Assembly (NCBI GenBank): GCA_023362775.1
Contig: JALMGJ010000006.1
Location: forward strand, 18,663,501 to 18,727,500
Direction of reading: 5' to 3'
DNA: 64,000 nucleotides
Source of the DNA: Charina bottae
Lineage: Eukaryota; Chordata; Lepidosauria; Squamata; Charinaidae
This document shows, piece by piece, positions 1 to 10,994 of this stretch. The position numbers were made by a program, and so were the translations under genes. The notes under the pieces are model-generated. The model was not told the DNA's origin. It saw only the letters and a program-made list of their open reading frames with translations, and searched no databases. Within the stretch, counting starts at the first letter, position 1. Each line of letters opens with the position of its first letter.

Positions 1-22
1 AGTTTTCTCGGAGGTGTTCTCT

Positions 23-49
23 TCTCTCTCTCTCTCTCTCTCTCTCTCC
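23..49. repeat. (CT)n microsatellite
   Basis: An uninterrupted CT dinucleotide run lies near the left edge of the window. It sits in what is presumably an SLC6A13 intron, upstream of the first exon visible here. Confidence 0.9.
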
Positions 50-178
50 TTGTGACACTACTTTCCCTCTCTCCATCAAGCACGAGGCTGCAGGGGAAGG
101 ACAGATGATTCCCGCCGGTATTGGTATTCTGAATTGATTTCTTGCAGAGACCTTTTGAAGTTAGCCAGAAGGCTGCAT

Positions 179-240
179 AAAATCAGGAGGAGTCTGAGAG
201 CACCTTTTCCAACTGACAAGTTCTAGCTTACATCTTTTAA
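179..240 (-). mobile_element. Penelope-like element 3'-end remnant
   Basis: The motif around AATCAGGAGGAGTCTG followed by a CACCTTTTCCAAC-like stretch closely matches the left terminus of the element at 51535-52062. It is a short, decayed end fragment with no coding sequence. The assignment rests only on similarity between the two places in this window. Confidence 0.5.
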
Positions 241-368
241 TAATATTTCTTAGCCAGGAAAGGCGCTCCCAGACTCCTGAGTTTTTGCTACCATAGACTA
301 ACATGGCTTTCTTCCTACAGAAGGCTGCATGTGATGGTAAGGCTGTAGGGAGCTATCCCTTCTGTATA

Positions 369-406
369 TCAGATCAGATCAGATCAGATCAGATCAGATC
401 AGATCA
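369..406. repeat. (AGATC)n microsatellite
   Basis: More than seven tandem copies of a pentamer AGATC. Each junction creates a GATC site, so the array is one long run of dam-type tetranucleotides. Confidence 0.9.
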
Positions 407-900
407 ACCTTTATTAAGATCATAGACCAGCATCATTGCTCTATATAAGACACGGGTTCCCTTAGCATTGTTCTTAATTGTCCTGTATGATATCTTATTC
501 GTAAAAAGAGAATTGCTGCTTGTGATTAAGAGAGCACTCTTAAGATGCTGGGGAGAATAGCCCAAGATCTTTCAAAAGTGGCAGATGCTGACAAGAGAAG
601 AGAAATCTTGCGTAGGGACTGCATTTTACTAATAGTTTACTACTAGACTGCATTTTACTAGTAGTTCCCCAACTACTACTGCCAGCGGGAAGCTCTGCTA
701 ATGATTGCATGCCAGCTTTGGACAGGTCAGGGTGATGAGCTATTTATCTGCAGGCACTTCCTTCAAAAGGATACAAAGCTTTTGATTCTGTTCTATTGGA
801 GTAAATGGAAAGGGGGAAAAATATAGGTAGAATTTAAAAAGTGCTTTGGATGGAATCTCTCTTCACCCCCTGCCCCATTATGGGCTTGGTGTGCCTGTAT
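407..900. other. unannotated intronic sequence
   Basis: I see no coding exon or recognisable transposon here. A short near-duplication of a CTGCATTTTACTA-type motif occurs around 620-665. Confidence 0.5.
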
Positions 901-1233
901 AAAGGTAAAGGTTCCCCCCGCACATTTGTGCAGTCGTGTCCAACTCTAGGGGCCGGTGCTCATCTCCGTTTCTTAGCCGAAGAGCCAGCATTGTCCGAAG
1001 ACGCTTCCACGGTCATGTGGCCGCATGACACGTGCGGAACGCTGTTACCTACCCACCAAAGTGGTACCTATTTATCTACTTGCATTTGCATGCTTTTGAA
1101 TTGCTAGGTTGGCAAGAGCTGGGGCTAGTGCGGGAGCTCACTCCGTCACGCGGGGCTAGGGTCTCGAACCTCCAAACTTGCGACCTTCTGATCAACAAGC
1201 CTGGCATCTTACCTGCTGAGCCACCATGCCCCA
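901..1233 (-). mobile_element. Sauria-type tRNA-derived SINE
   Basis: Read on the minus strand, the element starts with a tRNA-like head containing an A-box-like GGCTCAGCAGGTAAG and a B-box-like GGTTCGAGACC. It continues with the shared body (GCATGCAAATGCAAGTAGAT) and ends in a segment resembling the Bov-B 3' end (AGTTGGACACGACTG) plus a CTTTAC tail. Six further copies are in the window, all ~300-340 bp. A Bov-B-like tail is known for Sauria SINEs, and Bov-B LINEs that could mobilise them are present here. Confidence 0.85.
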
Positions 1234-1670
1234 TTTTGTGTTGTGCCTCTAGTGCCTGTTTAAAATTACTAGGGCCCAGTCTTGAGAAGAGATTTCATGC
1301 CTTCTGTTTCTCTCTTGGTTTTATATGGAAGGAATGGAGAAACTGAATAAAAAATTAGTGAAATTAGAAATATATACAATAAGATTTAGTATGGACATTG
1401 ATTGTGTTGCTTTCTGTTTATTATAATTACTGTTGCTGTGCTAGATATTGGAGTATGCCAAGGAAGGAGACTGCAGGATGGTATCATTGTCTCCAGCCAG
1501 CTGTGAGGCACCTAGGATACAGAAGAGAGATGGGATCTTCAGAACACATTTGGAGCCTCCGATACTATCTCGTCATATTTTCAGCTGTGATTTCATGTCT
1601 ATCTACTACATAGTACCTTGCCTAATAATGGAAAATTATTAAGAAGAGGGATGTATGCCGTTCACTGCTC

Positions 1671-1790
1671 AGACTTAAGGTCTGGATAATGGACATTGCA
1701 AGAATGACACAGCTAGCCCTAAATTGCAACATTGCAAGAATGACACAGCTAGCCCTAAAGGAAATTTCTTCTTTTCACCATTCCATATTC
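1671..1790 (+). repeat. direct repeat, left copy, flanking an exon
   Basis: This stretch, starting AGACTTAAGGTCTGGATAAT and ending near CACCATTCCATATTC, recurs at 2353-2442 in the same orientation. The left copy additionally contains a ~36-bp internal tandem duplication around AGAATGACACAGCTAGCC. The two copies lie on either side of the SLC6A13 exon at 2053-2187. Confidence 0.85.
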
Positions 1791-2052
1791 CTCAGCCAAA
1801 GTTGAAAGTATAAGGTGATATTGCACAGTCTTCTGCATTTGATGCCCTGATAAACGTGAGGGTATGACAATTCCAAGAATATCCAGGCAACATTGCTCTT
1901 AACTTTTTTTAAAAGTGGCTGTCCCAAAACATCTGAAGGACATCAGGCTAGGGAAGGCAGTCATAGGCTTGCTGAAAGCTCCATTGGTCTGTGACAACCT
2001 GGCTGTGCTGCACAGCAGTTACTTACACTGAGTGTGTTTTGGTCTTCACCAG

Positions 2053-2187
2053 GTAGTATACTTCACTGCCACCTTCCCATACCTCATGCTGATTGTTCTG
2101 CTGATCAGGGGGGTCTCCTTGCCTGGGGCATCTAAAGGGATCCTCTTCTACCTTTACCCAGACCTCACTCGACTCAGTGATCCTCAG
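2053..2187 (+). CDS. SLC6A13: SLC6A13 exon (TM5 and following loop)
   Basis: First of nine exons of a sodium/chloride-coupled neurotransmitter transporter in the window. It is bounded by ...CACCAG and GTAAGT and is phase 0 at both ends (45 codons). It encodes [13 protein letters not shown]..., the TM5 segment, followed by [11 protein letters not shown], the loop leading to TM6 that is conserved across the SLC6 family. The upstream exons (N-terminus to TM4) are outside the window. Family and paralog are assigned from all nine exons together. The best match is GAT2, which carries GABA, taurine and related substrates across the plasma membrane. The exon sits between two direct repeats. Confidence 0.9.
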
Positions 2188-2242
2188 GTAAGTTAAAAAA
2201 AAAAAGTGTGTCTCTTTGTGCTAATGGATCTGTTTGGTAAAA

Positions 2243-2297
2243 CTCTCTCTCTCTCTACCCCACCCCACCCCACCCCACCCCAACCCACCCCAACCCA
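2243..2297. repeat. (CT)n followed by (CCCCA)n microsatellite
   Basis: A short CT run passes into pentameric CCCCA/CCCAA units just downstream of the exon at 2053-2187. Confidence 0.85.
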
Positions 2298-2352
2298 TTT
2301 TATTGATTCCAATTTCCATTGTATTTATAGCCTACCTGTTCTCTGAAGCACA

Positions 2353-2442
2353 AGACTTAAGGCCTGGATAATGGACATTTGCCAGTTGTGAGAATGACAC
2401 AGCTAGCCCTAAAGGAAATCTCTTCTTTTCACCATTCCATAT
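2353..2442 (+). repeat. direct repeat, right copy, flanking an exon
   Basis: Same-orientation counterpart of 1671-1790, starting AGACTTAAGGCCTGGATAAT. It lacks the internal 36-bp duplication of the left copy and has a small insertion (TTTGCCAGTTGTG) instead. Confidence 0.85.
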
Positions 2443-2479
2443 TTATCCCTGCTACACCTCTGTGTCTAGACTGGGTTAA

Positions 2480-2577
2480 GAAAATATAACTAGCCCAAAG
2501 CTATTCAGTGAGCTCCACAGATAAAGGACAAATTGAATCATAGTTCAGAACCTTAACCATTATACCACATTGGCTCT
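2480..2577 (-). mobile_element. CORE-SINE/MIR-like remnant
   Basis: The motif ACCTTAACCATTATACCACAT is the reverse complement of the 5' tRNA-like head of MIR/CORE-type SINEs. It is preceded by a degenerate AAAGCTATTCAGTGAGCT body. The copy is very decayed. Similar sequence occurs at 27695-27943 and 36515-36610. Confidence 0.5.
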
Positions 2578-2784
2578 TGGTGTAAAACCCTTTTTAAAGT
2601 TTTATTTTAACTTCTTCTTTTTAGTGTTCTCCTTCCATCTCCTGCAGAGCAGACAGAGAAGAGCCTTACATTGAGCAATGGTAAAGACAATGATTGGGGG
2701 CTCAGGAAGGGATCCTTAGAAGTACACAAACATTCCCATTTTTCACTTGTGAGATATATAAACAGAGAGTAAAGCCCACTCCCT

Positions 2785-2870
2785 TCTCGCATTGAAGATG
2801 TTGCCTACTCTGGCAATGAAACATCTGCAAGAAAACAACAAGGCTCAGAGAGCACCTTGGACTCCACAGA
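2785..2870 (+). mobile_element. Penelope-like element terminal fragment (family A)
   Basis: A short piece from GAAGATGTTGCC to GACTCCACAG that is the reverse complement of the left arm of the element at 58000-58181. It keeps the hammerhead-like core region, but the first base of the CTGAAGA box is changed (TTGAAGA) and the cleavage-site CG has become CA, so it is probably inactive. Confidence 0.7.
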
Positions 2871-3811
2871 TATCCCTGTGTCTGAGTCTTCCTCTCTACT
2901 CATAATTATAAAGTGGGAGAAAATACTGAGTTCTGCAGCATCTGTAGCCTTGCAGCAGCCTGGAACTCTACTCCATGGAAAGTCAGAGTTACTATCAAAC
3001 CTTTCTGTTACAAAGACATCTCTTTCCCTCTCCTGTCAAGCTCAAGTCTCTTCCCTGATTTCTGCCGGTAACATCTTGTTTTGCGGCATTTGGAATCAAA
3101 ATACAGTAACTCTGCTGACTTCCCTGCTTTGCTTTCTGCCTACAGTTTCTTTGCTGAGTCTGTACATTGTAATTCCCAAAGGGATCTTCCCTCTTTCTTG
3201 CCTTTGCTTTGCTATCCTGCTATGGGTGGACCCTACGTTTATATCCTCACGCTCAGGCTGAAAATTCAGTTTCCAAGTAAAACCTTATTCTTAGAAAGTG
3301 GTGCCATAAGAAAGACAAAGAGGGATCCAGAGCATGCTTAACCTGGCTTTCCCATGGGCCAACCCTCCTGTTTGGGCAAAATGAAGCATTCGCCTTAGCC
3401 TTGCTTTGGGTATACTGAAAGGGAGACAAACTACTACACTTAATCTGTTTATCTGTCTCCCAAGGAGGAGGTATTTTCCCATAGGATTTCCCCCCAGGTG
3501 CCAAAATAACTTGGCCAGCTTTGGACAGTAAGCACTCCAGTAGAGCGGGGGGGGGGGGGTTGTTTGTACCCTTTTTTGTCTTGTTTCAGGCAGAAAAACA
3601 TCATGTCCCACCAGCCCTGAGCTCAGCCTCTCTGACCATATCTAGTTTGGAAGGAGACCACACTTCCTAGATGGAACTGAGTTCTGGAGTTGCTCTTTCC
3701 AGAAATATCTCAGTTAGCTTTTCCCCACCCAGTGATCTCCAGATCTGTTGGGAAATAATTCCCAGAATTCCAGCCATCACTGTTAGAGAAGGCAAACCTC
3801 ATCTATTATAA
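2871..3811. other. intronic sequence without recognisable gene or repeat
   Basis: I see no exon-like signal here. A G10 homopolymer lies near 3548. Short open frames in this stretch show no family resemblance. Confidence 0.5.
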
Positions 3812-4314
3812 CAGAGCTTTCCAAACTGTGTGTCGGGACACGTTAGTGTGTCAGCTGTAGTGTTTGGGTGTGTCGCGGCTGCTGCCGCCTCTGAGCCCTG
3901 CCAGGATTCCGCGCAGGTCCTAGTGCCTGCCTTGTGCCTTGCTGCCTCCAAACCTGCCCTGCCAGGATTCCACGCAGGTCCTAGTGCCTGCCTTGTGCCT
4001 TGCTGCCTCCAAACCTGCCCTGCCAGGATTCCACGCAGATCCTAGTGCCTGCCTTGTGCCTCGCTGCCTCCAAACCTGCTGTGATTCCACGCAGGTCCTA
4101 GTGCCTGCCTTGTGCCTTGCTGCCTCCAAACCTGCCCTGCCAGGATTCCACGCAGGTCCTAGTGCCTGCCTTGTGCCTCGCTGCCTCCAAACCTGCCCTG
4201 CGAGGATTCCACGCAGGTCCTAGTGCCTGCCTTGTGCCCTGCTGTAAGAGTGTGTCGCCAAATGATGCATGTCTAAAAAGTGTGTCACCAACATGAAAAG
4301 TTTGGAAAGCTCTG
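3812..4314. mobile_element. hAT-type non-autonomous element with 61-bp minisatellite
   Basis: Terminal inverted repeats CAGAGCTTTCCAAACT...AGTTTGGAAAGCTCTG are flanked by a perfect 8-bp target duplication TATTATAA (3804-3811 and 4315-4322). The interior is a minisatellite of about five and a half 61-bp units (GCCAGGATTCCACGCAGGTC...), one of them shortened. It has no transposase. The termini match the elements at 6021, 18413, 24173 and 35400, but the interior is different. Confidence 0.85.
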
Positions 4315-4964
4315 TATTATAATGTGGATACACTATTTGGGGGTAATTAGAACCACCCGTGGCCTTTACGTGCTATACCAGTAGCCACATTTCTGAAAGT
4401 GTTTGGAGCCAGAACAAAAGCAAAATTACTTCATTTATATTTAATCAAAATTAAATCATTCTCTTAAATGGTTATTTCACATATGCTTCATTATTTTTGT
4501 CATTCTGCCTCATTAAAGACAACAATTTAATGGTAACTTTAGGAGATCCTCATGGGCTGCACCCAAAGCTTTGGGGCAGTGCATGTTGGCCTGGAGCACA
4601 GAATGTACAAGTCTGATACACCATAAATTCTGCCCACCCAATCTGGAGTGCCTGCTGGAGGTCCCCTCCTATCAAGAAAGATGGTGGGACATGGAGGTAG
4701 GCATTCTCCTCTCCTTTGGAACAGTCCGTTCTCTGAAGTAGAGGACGTCCAACTCTCATGGGCTTCCAGAGACTGATTGAGGCTTAGCTTTCCCAGAAGA
4801 TCTTTGGACACTGAACAGTTTGAGGAGGGTCATCATCAGAGCATTCCCAGGGCAAATAAATTAAACATAGAGCATGTCTGTATTTAAACCAGAATTTCTG
4901 AACATCATAGATTAGTCAGAACATACCCTGGTCACCTATACTGAGAAGCAGGCAACACTAGGAT

Positions 4965-5290
4965 TCCATGTTTGGAAGGATTCAGAAAAGGACAACAAAG
5001 TTGATCAGGGGAGTAGAAGCTAAATCTGATGAAGAGATATTAAAAGCTCAGGATAGGTTCTCCCTTGTTCCAATATACAAAATGGATTCAATTTACAGGA
5101 AGGCTGTTTCCAAAAAACGTCCTAACAGTAAGAACAGTTTGACAATGGAACCAGTTAGGTTTCCCTTCATTAAATGGGTCCAAGCAGAGGCTAGACATCC
5201 ATCTATCTGAGATGTTTTAATTTAGATCCCGGCACTGAGCAGGGAGTTGGACTCAGTAGTCCAAGTGGTCTAATTCTTTGCTTATTGTAG
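4965..5290 (+). mobile_element. CR1-type LINE 3'-end fragment
   Basis: Contains the CR1 signature string GGATTCAGAAAAGGACAAC followed by TCTCCCTTGTTCC, AACAGTAAGAACAGTTTGAC and the 3' sequence GCAGGGAGTTGGACTC. These correspond to the last part of ORF2 and the 3' UTR of amniote CR1 elements. It is 5'-truncated with internal deletions, so it is not functional. Confidence 0.75.
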
Positions 5291-6012
5291 CTGTGAAGTT
5301 CACTGGGTAACCTTGAGCTACTCAACGTATTTATTCCTAGCTTGGCATTGCTGAAATGCCATGAGGATAAAATGTGAGAGCATCCTGAGCATTATGAAAG
5401 GCGGGTGGTGGTGGTGGATATTAGTTAAATGAACACAACTGTATGGTCCGTAATCCCTATTTTCTGTTTTGCCACTGGGATCACTTCACCCAATCACCAA
5501 GTGCATCTTTGATCCAGTTTGCGGAATTCAGGAGCACTGAATTCAAGGGCTACATTTGTGATTTTTCTTTCTGTCTCTCCTCATACGAAGAAACCATTTG
5601 CGTGTAGTGACCGAAGGTACTGACGAACTGACATTTCCACAATGCTTAGAGGCACAGAATATGCTGTGAGAGGCCAGTGCACATGGCAAAGGGAGTGTTT
5701 CGAGGAAACAGTGGTCAGCTTGTCTTCCTAAAGGTCCTTTGCCCAACTGTGTTTTTAATCTCCTCAGAACAAGTTGCTCCATCTCAAATCCAGGTTCCTG
5801 CTGAGCTGCTGTGCTAGCCTTTTGTGCTGAGACGGTGTCTCCAAAGGAGATTAAAGGGATGTGTGGCTGGAAAAAAAATAGGTCAGCCAAACCCTTCATA
5901 ACCTTTTAAACTGCTCTCAAGCTAGCCTAAAATCTAGCAAGTGCTTGGCAAAACCATATAGAGATACCACTGTGCAGCTTTATCTCACTCCTCATCTCAA
6001 GGCTTGATGTCA
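5291..6012. other. intronic sequence, nothing recognised
   Basis: There is a short GGTGGTGGTGG run near 5405. I see no coding exon or clear repeat family. Confidence 0.5.
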
Positions 6013-6020
6013 GTCTAACA

Positions 6021-6465
6021 CAGAGCTTTCCAAACTGTGTGTCGCGACACAAAAGTGTGTCGCCACACACAGTCTGGTGTGTCGCCACACAACCTGGAAG
6101 CGCTGATGATCATCATCAGCGCTTCCGGGTTTTCCCGCAGCGACACACCAACTGCAGCACGCAAAACCCAAAAGCGGAAGCAGCGCTTCTGGGGTTTTTC
6201 GCGCTGCCGCACTTCCGGGTTTTCCCGCGGCGACACACCAACTGCAGCACGCAAAACCCAAAAGCGGCAGCAGCGCTTCTGGGGTTTTTCGCGCTGCCGC
6301 ACTTCCGGGTTTTCCCGCGGCGACACACCAACTGCAGCACGCAAAACCCAAAAGCGGAAGCAGCGCTTCTGGGTTTTTTCGTGCTGCCGCACTTCCGGGT
6401 TTTCCCGCGGCGACACACCAACGCCGGTTGGTGTGTTGCCATGGGAAAAACTTTGGAAAGCCCTG
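6021..6465. mobile_element. hAT-type non-autonomous element with 90-bp tandem units
   Basis: Termini CAGAGCTTTCCAAACTG and CTTTGGAAAGCCCTG are flanked by a perfect 8-bp duplication GTCTAACA (6013-6020 and 6466-6473). The interior holds about three 90-bp units, each running ACTTCCGGGTTTTCCCGCGG, CGACACACCAAC and CGCAAAACCCAAAAGCGG, with unit starts near 6211, 6301 and 6391. Open frames on both strands are by-products of the multiple-of-three unit length. Confidence 0.9.
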
Positions 6466-6479
6466 GTCTAACAAGTAAG

Positions 6480-7740
6480 TTTCAGATTACCTCTGTTTTG
6501 ACTAGCATGTTTAGATTTGCAAAAATGGGCTGCCATTTCTTTGTTTGTGGCGATGGGAGAATTCACCCCCACACCCTTAGCATTTTGCTCCAGGTGATTT
6601 TCTTTTCTCCTGTTAAGATTTGCCTTTCAAATGAAGAAAAAGTGATTGCTGTTGCAGGGGGTCAAAGAGAAGAAGAGGCAGCAGGAAGGTTAAGCACACC
6701 TACTCATTACCACACCTGCACACAGTTTTGCAATGAAAAAGTAAAATAGGTACAGTTCCTCAACTTCTCCTGTATATTTATTGTCAGGAGTGCATCCGCA
6801 TCACTTTCCATGTCCTGCTTCTCCAAAAAGAATCCTGTGAATTTGTTAGGAATTCAGCTGGATAGATCAAGCCATTCCCTGTTAAACTATTAAAATACCT
6901 ATTGAAGGCCAGGACAAGTTAGTCATCTCTTCCCTGCACAACTGCAGTTCTACACATTGCTTTTGTAAAGAATCCCTTCATCTGGGTCTGCTCTGTTCTC
7001 TTCTACCTTTCAAAAAATCCTCTGTGCATTGGGATGCATTTCTTTTCTATAGTGGTATTTGAATATCCTCCAAAACTTCTCCAAGTTCTTCTTTGCACAT
7101 TTTGATGGTCTAGATGCTTTTGGAATGTTTGAAGAGTAACTGTGGGAAGGAAGGAAGTTGGATTTGTGAAGCAAATGAGCTGAAGAGTCTTCATAAGTCT
7201 TATATTGGATTATCTCTTTCCCCTGCAATGTGATGATCTTTCCATCCATCCATCTTCCTTCTTCAGTGGCCTTCTCCAGACCCACACACAATTATTTTAT
7301 TTATTTATTTATATTTCAAATTTAGTCACTACCCATCTCACTCAAAGAGTGATGGTTATTTCAGGAGTCTTGATCCATTCTCCCTGAAACAGGCAAATCT
7401 TCAGTAGTGAACATTATCTAGAATCCATTTTGATGTGCCAGCTGTTGTTGTTGTCGTCGTTGTCTTCTCCTCCTCCTCCTCCTCCTTCCCCCAAACTAGC
7501 TCCCTCTTTCCTTTTTTTCTCTGCCCATCAGCTACCCCTTTCCTGTGACAAAGGTTTCTGCCTATGAGAAAGTTTGTTTTCTCCTCTCTCCCAGCCACCG
7601 TTATCAGAGAAGAAGAACCCCTTCTTGTCCAGGAGCATCCATGACAGGGTGACATGACAGTCTCTTCATATGTCATAGTATCTTTTAAGGCTGATGGATC
7701 TATGGATTGTATTCTTTAGTTGTTTTTTCCTTGCTTATAG
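6480..7740. other. intronic sequence, little recognised
   Basis: Contains a TTTATTTATTTATTTAT stretch at about 7295-7312 that may be an old LINE 3' end, and a TTG/TCG/TCC trinucleotide patch at 7444-7490. No exon was found. Confidence 0.5.
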
Positions 7741-7845
<105 letters not shown>

Positions 7846-8019
7846 TAACTGAATGTGCTTCTAGCACTCAAAGCTCTTGTCTTTTGTGCTTGCTCCTTCT
7901 TTTTAAATTTTTTTACAACTGATCTACATAGCAGAAGCAGCTTACTGGTGTTGAAGATTTCCTACTTGCTTTCAAAATGTCATGGTCTGTCTAATTCCCA
8001 TCTCTTCAAACTGAGTTTC

Positions 8020-10620
8020 CCCCCCCCCCATAAATTTTATTAAATTTTAAAATACATATTAAAAGGTTCAAGACAGAAAAAGAAATAGAAATACAAAGAA
8101 AAAAAAAGAAAAAGAAAAATAAAAAGTGAAGAAAGGTAATAAACATAAGAAAGTATGAAAAATAGATGACTTCCAATCTATCTCTGGTCATTAAGTACCA
8201 TAGTTTGCTTTAAATGTTAGTCTTTCGTACAATACACAAGAACATTTCTTTGTCCAATACATTTTAATTTCTATAGTCTAATCTTCATATAAACTTAGCC
8301 CTTCTTACAATTCTCCAATAGTCCACCTGTGGTTTCCACTCCCTGAAGTAATAACAATTTAAGTTCTTTGTTCATTTAAATATATCATTTTGACATTTTT
8401 TGATCAATCCTTCCATTCATATCCATATCCTTGGTAAAGTCCAATCTTCTTGAGTTATACATAAAAGGAAAGTCTAAAATATATTTCTATTTATATATAT
8501 CCACAAAAACAATTCTAGTTTAAACATAATCTATATTTGAACCACATTTATACTATATTCTACATCTTCATGCACATTTAATTAATTAACAGGTTTTTAT
8601 AGCTTCCTGTTCCATTAATACATAACCTTATAACAATTTTCATTGATATTTTTAATAATAATAATTTGAACTTAATCTTCATTTATTATGTTTCACATCA
8701 ACATCTACATTCAAAATAACAGTTCATCTTATAACAATTTTTTTATTTTAATATTCTTAACAATAACAATAACAATATTAATTCTAATTTGAACTCAGTC
8801 TGCATTTATGTTTTATAATACATTTCACATTAAAGTATATATTTAAATCCCTATTTTCTTTACATCCTTATACATCTAATTCTAATAAAATATTTTTCCT
8901 TTATATATCCCCTTAAAAAAAGTTCTAATTTAAATTTAATCTATAACATCAACATGTATTTGTATCTCTGATTTTAGAACTTTATATCCTTCACTTAAAA
9001 TATCAAATTTTTATATATATCTTCAATACATCCTCTTATATCAATTTTTAATATTTAATATTCCCAACAATTATATTACTAGTTTAAACTTAATTTGCAT
9101 TCATAAAATAATCTATTTCCAGTTAGAGTCCGTGGTTTTCTTATGACCTTTTATCCCTTCATGTCTTCCCATAAGATCTTCTGTTCAAGTCACACCAAAA
9201 TTATAATACATAATCTGTTTTGTCATCTGTTCCATACAAAATGTCAAAGCATTTCTCTGGATTTTTCCCTGTCCAACACCACACCTATTCTGAACTTCTC
9301 CTTGTCCGGCACTAAATAAATCAACTCCAAAATATTTATCAATCTCTAGATTCAAATCTCTCTCCCTTCCTCTCAGCTGTAACAAGGTACCCAAAGTCTT
9401 TCTCCCTTTTCTCTACTTCTAGTTCAGATCCTATCCTTTGTATCTGACCCTGCATATTAAGCATAAGATTTTTCAGTGTTTCTTTAAATTCCTGAAATAC
9501 CTCTCTAATCTCCTGTTTAAAATCTTGAATTAATTCCCCTATTGTATTTGCCATTCCCCCCCACCTTTGTTCCCTCTACTGGCTCAATACTGTAAAATTC
9601 CGTGATGTCTCCTCCACACTCTAGCACACAGTAGCTTCTGCAGACATAACAAATGAATTTCCCAGATGGAGGGTAAACAGTTACTCCACTCAAATGGAAA
9701 ATTACCAACAGGGTCTAATAAGTTTCAAATATAAAAAAATGGATTGTTGCCTAAATTCAAAGGGCTATTAAAAAAAAAGCCCAATATACAAAAAATAGGA
9801 AAGAGAAAAGTATTTCAAACAGTTTATATTCGATACAAAAGGAAAAAAAAATTCAGCCACAATAGAAAAAAGAAAAAGAAACAGGTTCACTAATAATTAA
9901 TCCAATGAAATATATTCATTAAAAAAAACCAAACCACTATATATAAAGATTTTCAAGTTACTATTCATTAATCCAATAAAAAGTTTTGAAGAAAGTTTCT
10001 ACTTTCAAGTGGGAGGCAAACCACTCTAGTACAATAAAAAAAAAAATGAAAATGTTTCACTGTATTTCAAAATGCAAAATCCATCTCAATCTTCCACCAC
10101 AAATATCACAGCAAAGAAAGCAAAAAAAATTACCAACATTTTGAGCATTGTCCAAAGATAGACTTTAGATAGTAATAAGGCAATGTAATCTAAAAATAAA
10201 AATAAAATAATAGTGATCTAAGAGTCGGTTCTTGGGCTTGCGTCTCTATTAGGAGACTTACGGTTCCCTGCAGAGCTAGCTGGTTTCTCTTGCCGTTCTC
10301 TCCGCTTCCACCCCCTGTTCCCTCCGTGGTGGAAAACAGCCAAAGGAGCAAAGGGGAGCAGTCTTAACGGCTCAATGAGCAATCTTCTGGCTTCCCCCTC
10401 TCTGGGGGGAGACACTGGTGGTCTTTTACCTTCTGGGGACCACCGCAAACAGGGAAAAGTTAGCCGAGTTCTCAACACTCTGAGAAGCTCCGACTTGTCG
10501 CGCTGCAAATCCGACCGGAAGTCCAAACTGAGTTTTATTGTTTCCTGTTTTCCCCTGAAACTGAAAAGCAAACTACATGCTACAAGAAACATGGAATTGC
10601 CACCAATATATCTATAACCT
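8020..10620 (-). mobile_element. L1-like LINE remnant (tentative)
   Basis: A 2.6-kb block that is strongly AT-rich from 8020 to about 10200 and changes abruptly to GC-rich at 10230-10600, as would a LINE 5' UTR read on the minus strand. A minus-strand frame at about 9554-9339 encodes an acidic, coiled-coil-like start (MANTIGELIQDFKQEIREVF) that resembles the N-terminal region of L1 ORF1 proteins. No reverse transcriptase motif was found, so the ORF2 part is missing. The class assignment is an inference. Confidence 0.4.
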
Positions 10621-10689
10621 TTATGATATATCAGAAAACATACCTTATATCTGATATTGCATGCTTGAAATGTACTAGTTATTATCTTT

Positions 10690-10983
10690 GTATTGTCGAA
10701 GGCTTTCACGGCCAGAGTTCGATGGCTGTTGTGGGTCTTCCGGGCTGTGTGGCCATGTTCTGGAAGTTGTGGTTCCTAACGTTTCGCCAGCATCTGTGGC
10801 CGGCATCTTCAGAGGGCAGGAGCACAGACAGAAGTGAAATCTCTATGCCCAGCCTGGGCACAGAGATTTCGCTTCTGTGCTCCTGCCCTCTGAAGATGCT
10901 GGCCACAGATGCTGGCGAAACGTTAGGAACCACAACTTCCAGAACACGGCCACACAGCCCGGAAGACCCACAACAGCCATCAA
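10690..10983. mobile_element. Fold-back Penelope-like element terminus (family b)
   Basis: A near-perfect palindrome: 10721-10850 is repeated in reverse complement up to 10981. Both arms carry a hammerhead-like core (10776-10812 on the minus strand, 10890-10927 on the plus strand) of the form CTGAAGAT, stem, GAAACGTTAGG. An 11-bp direct repeat TTATTATCTTT (10679-10689 and 10984-10994) is the likely target duplication. There is no protein-coding part. A shorter relative is at 31922-32054. Confidence 0.8.
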
Positions 10984-10994
10984 TTATTATCTTT

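Noticed and set aside
6039..6749. 236-codon frame and its minus-strand partners
   Set aside because: A result of 90-bp repeat units (divisible by three) in a non-coding hAT element.
9185..9708. Independent genes on the - strand in the AT-rich block
   Set aside because: Short frames in a likely L1-type remnant; no splice context or conserved domain beyond a possible ORF1-like coiled-coil start.
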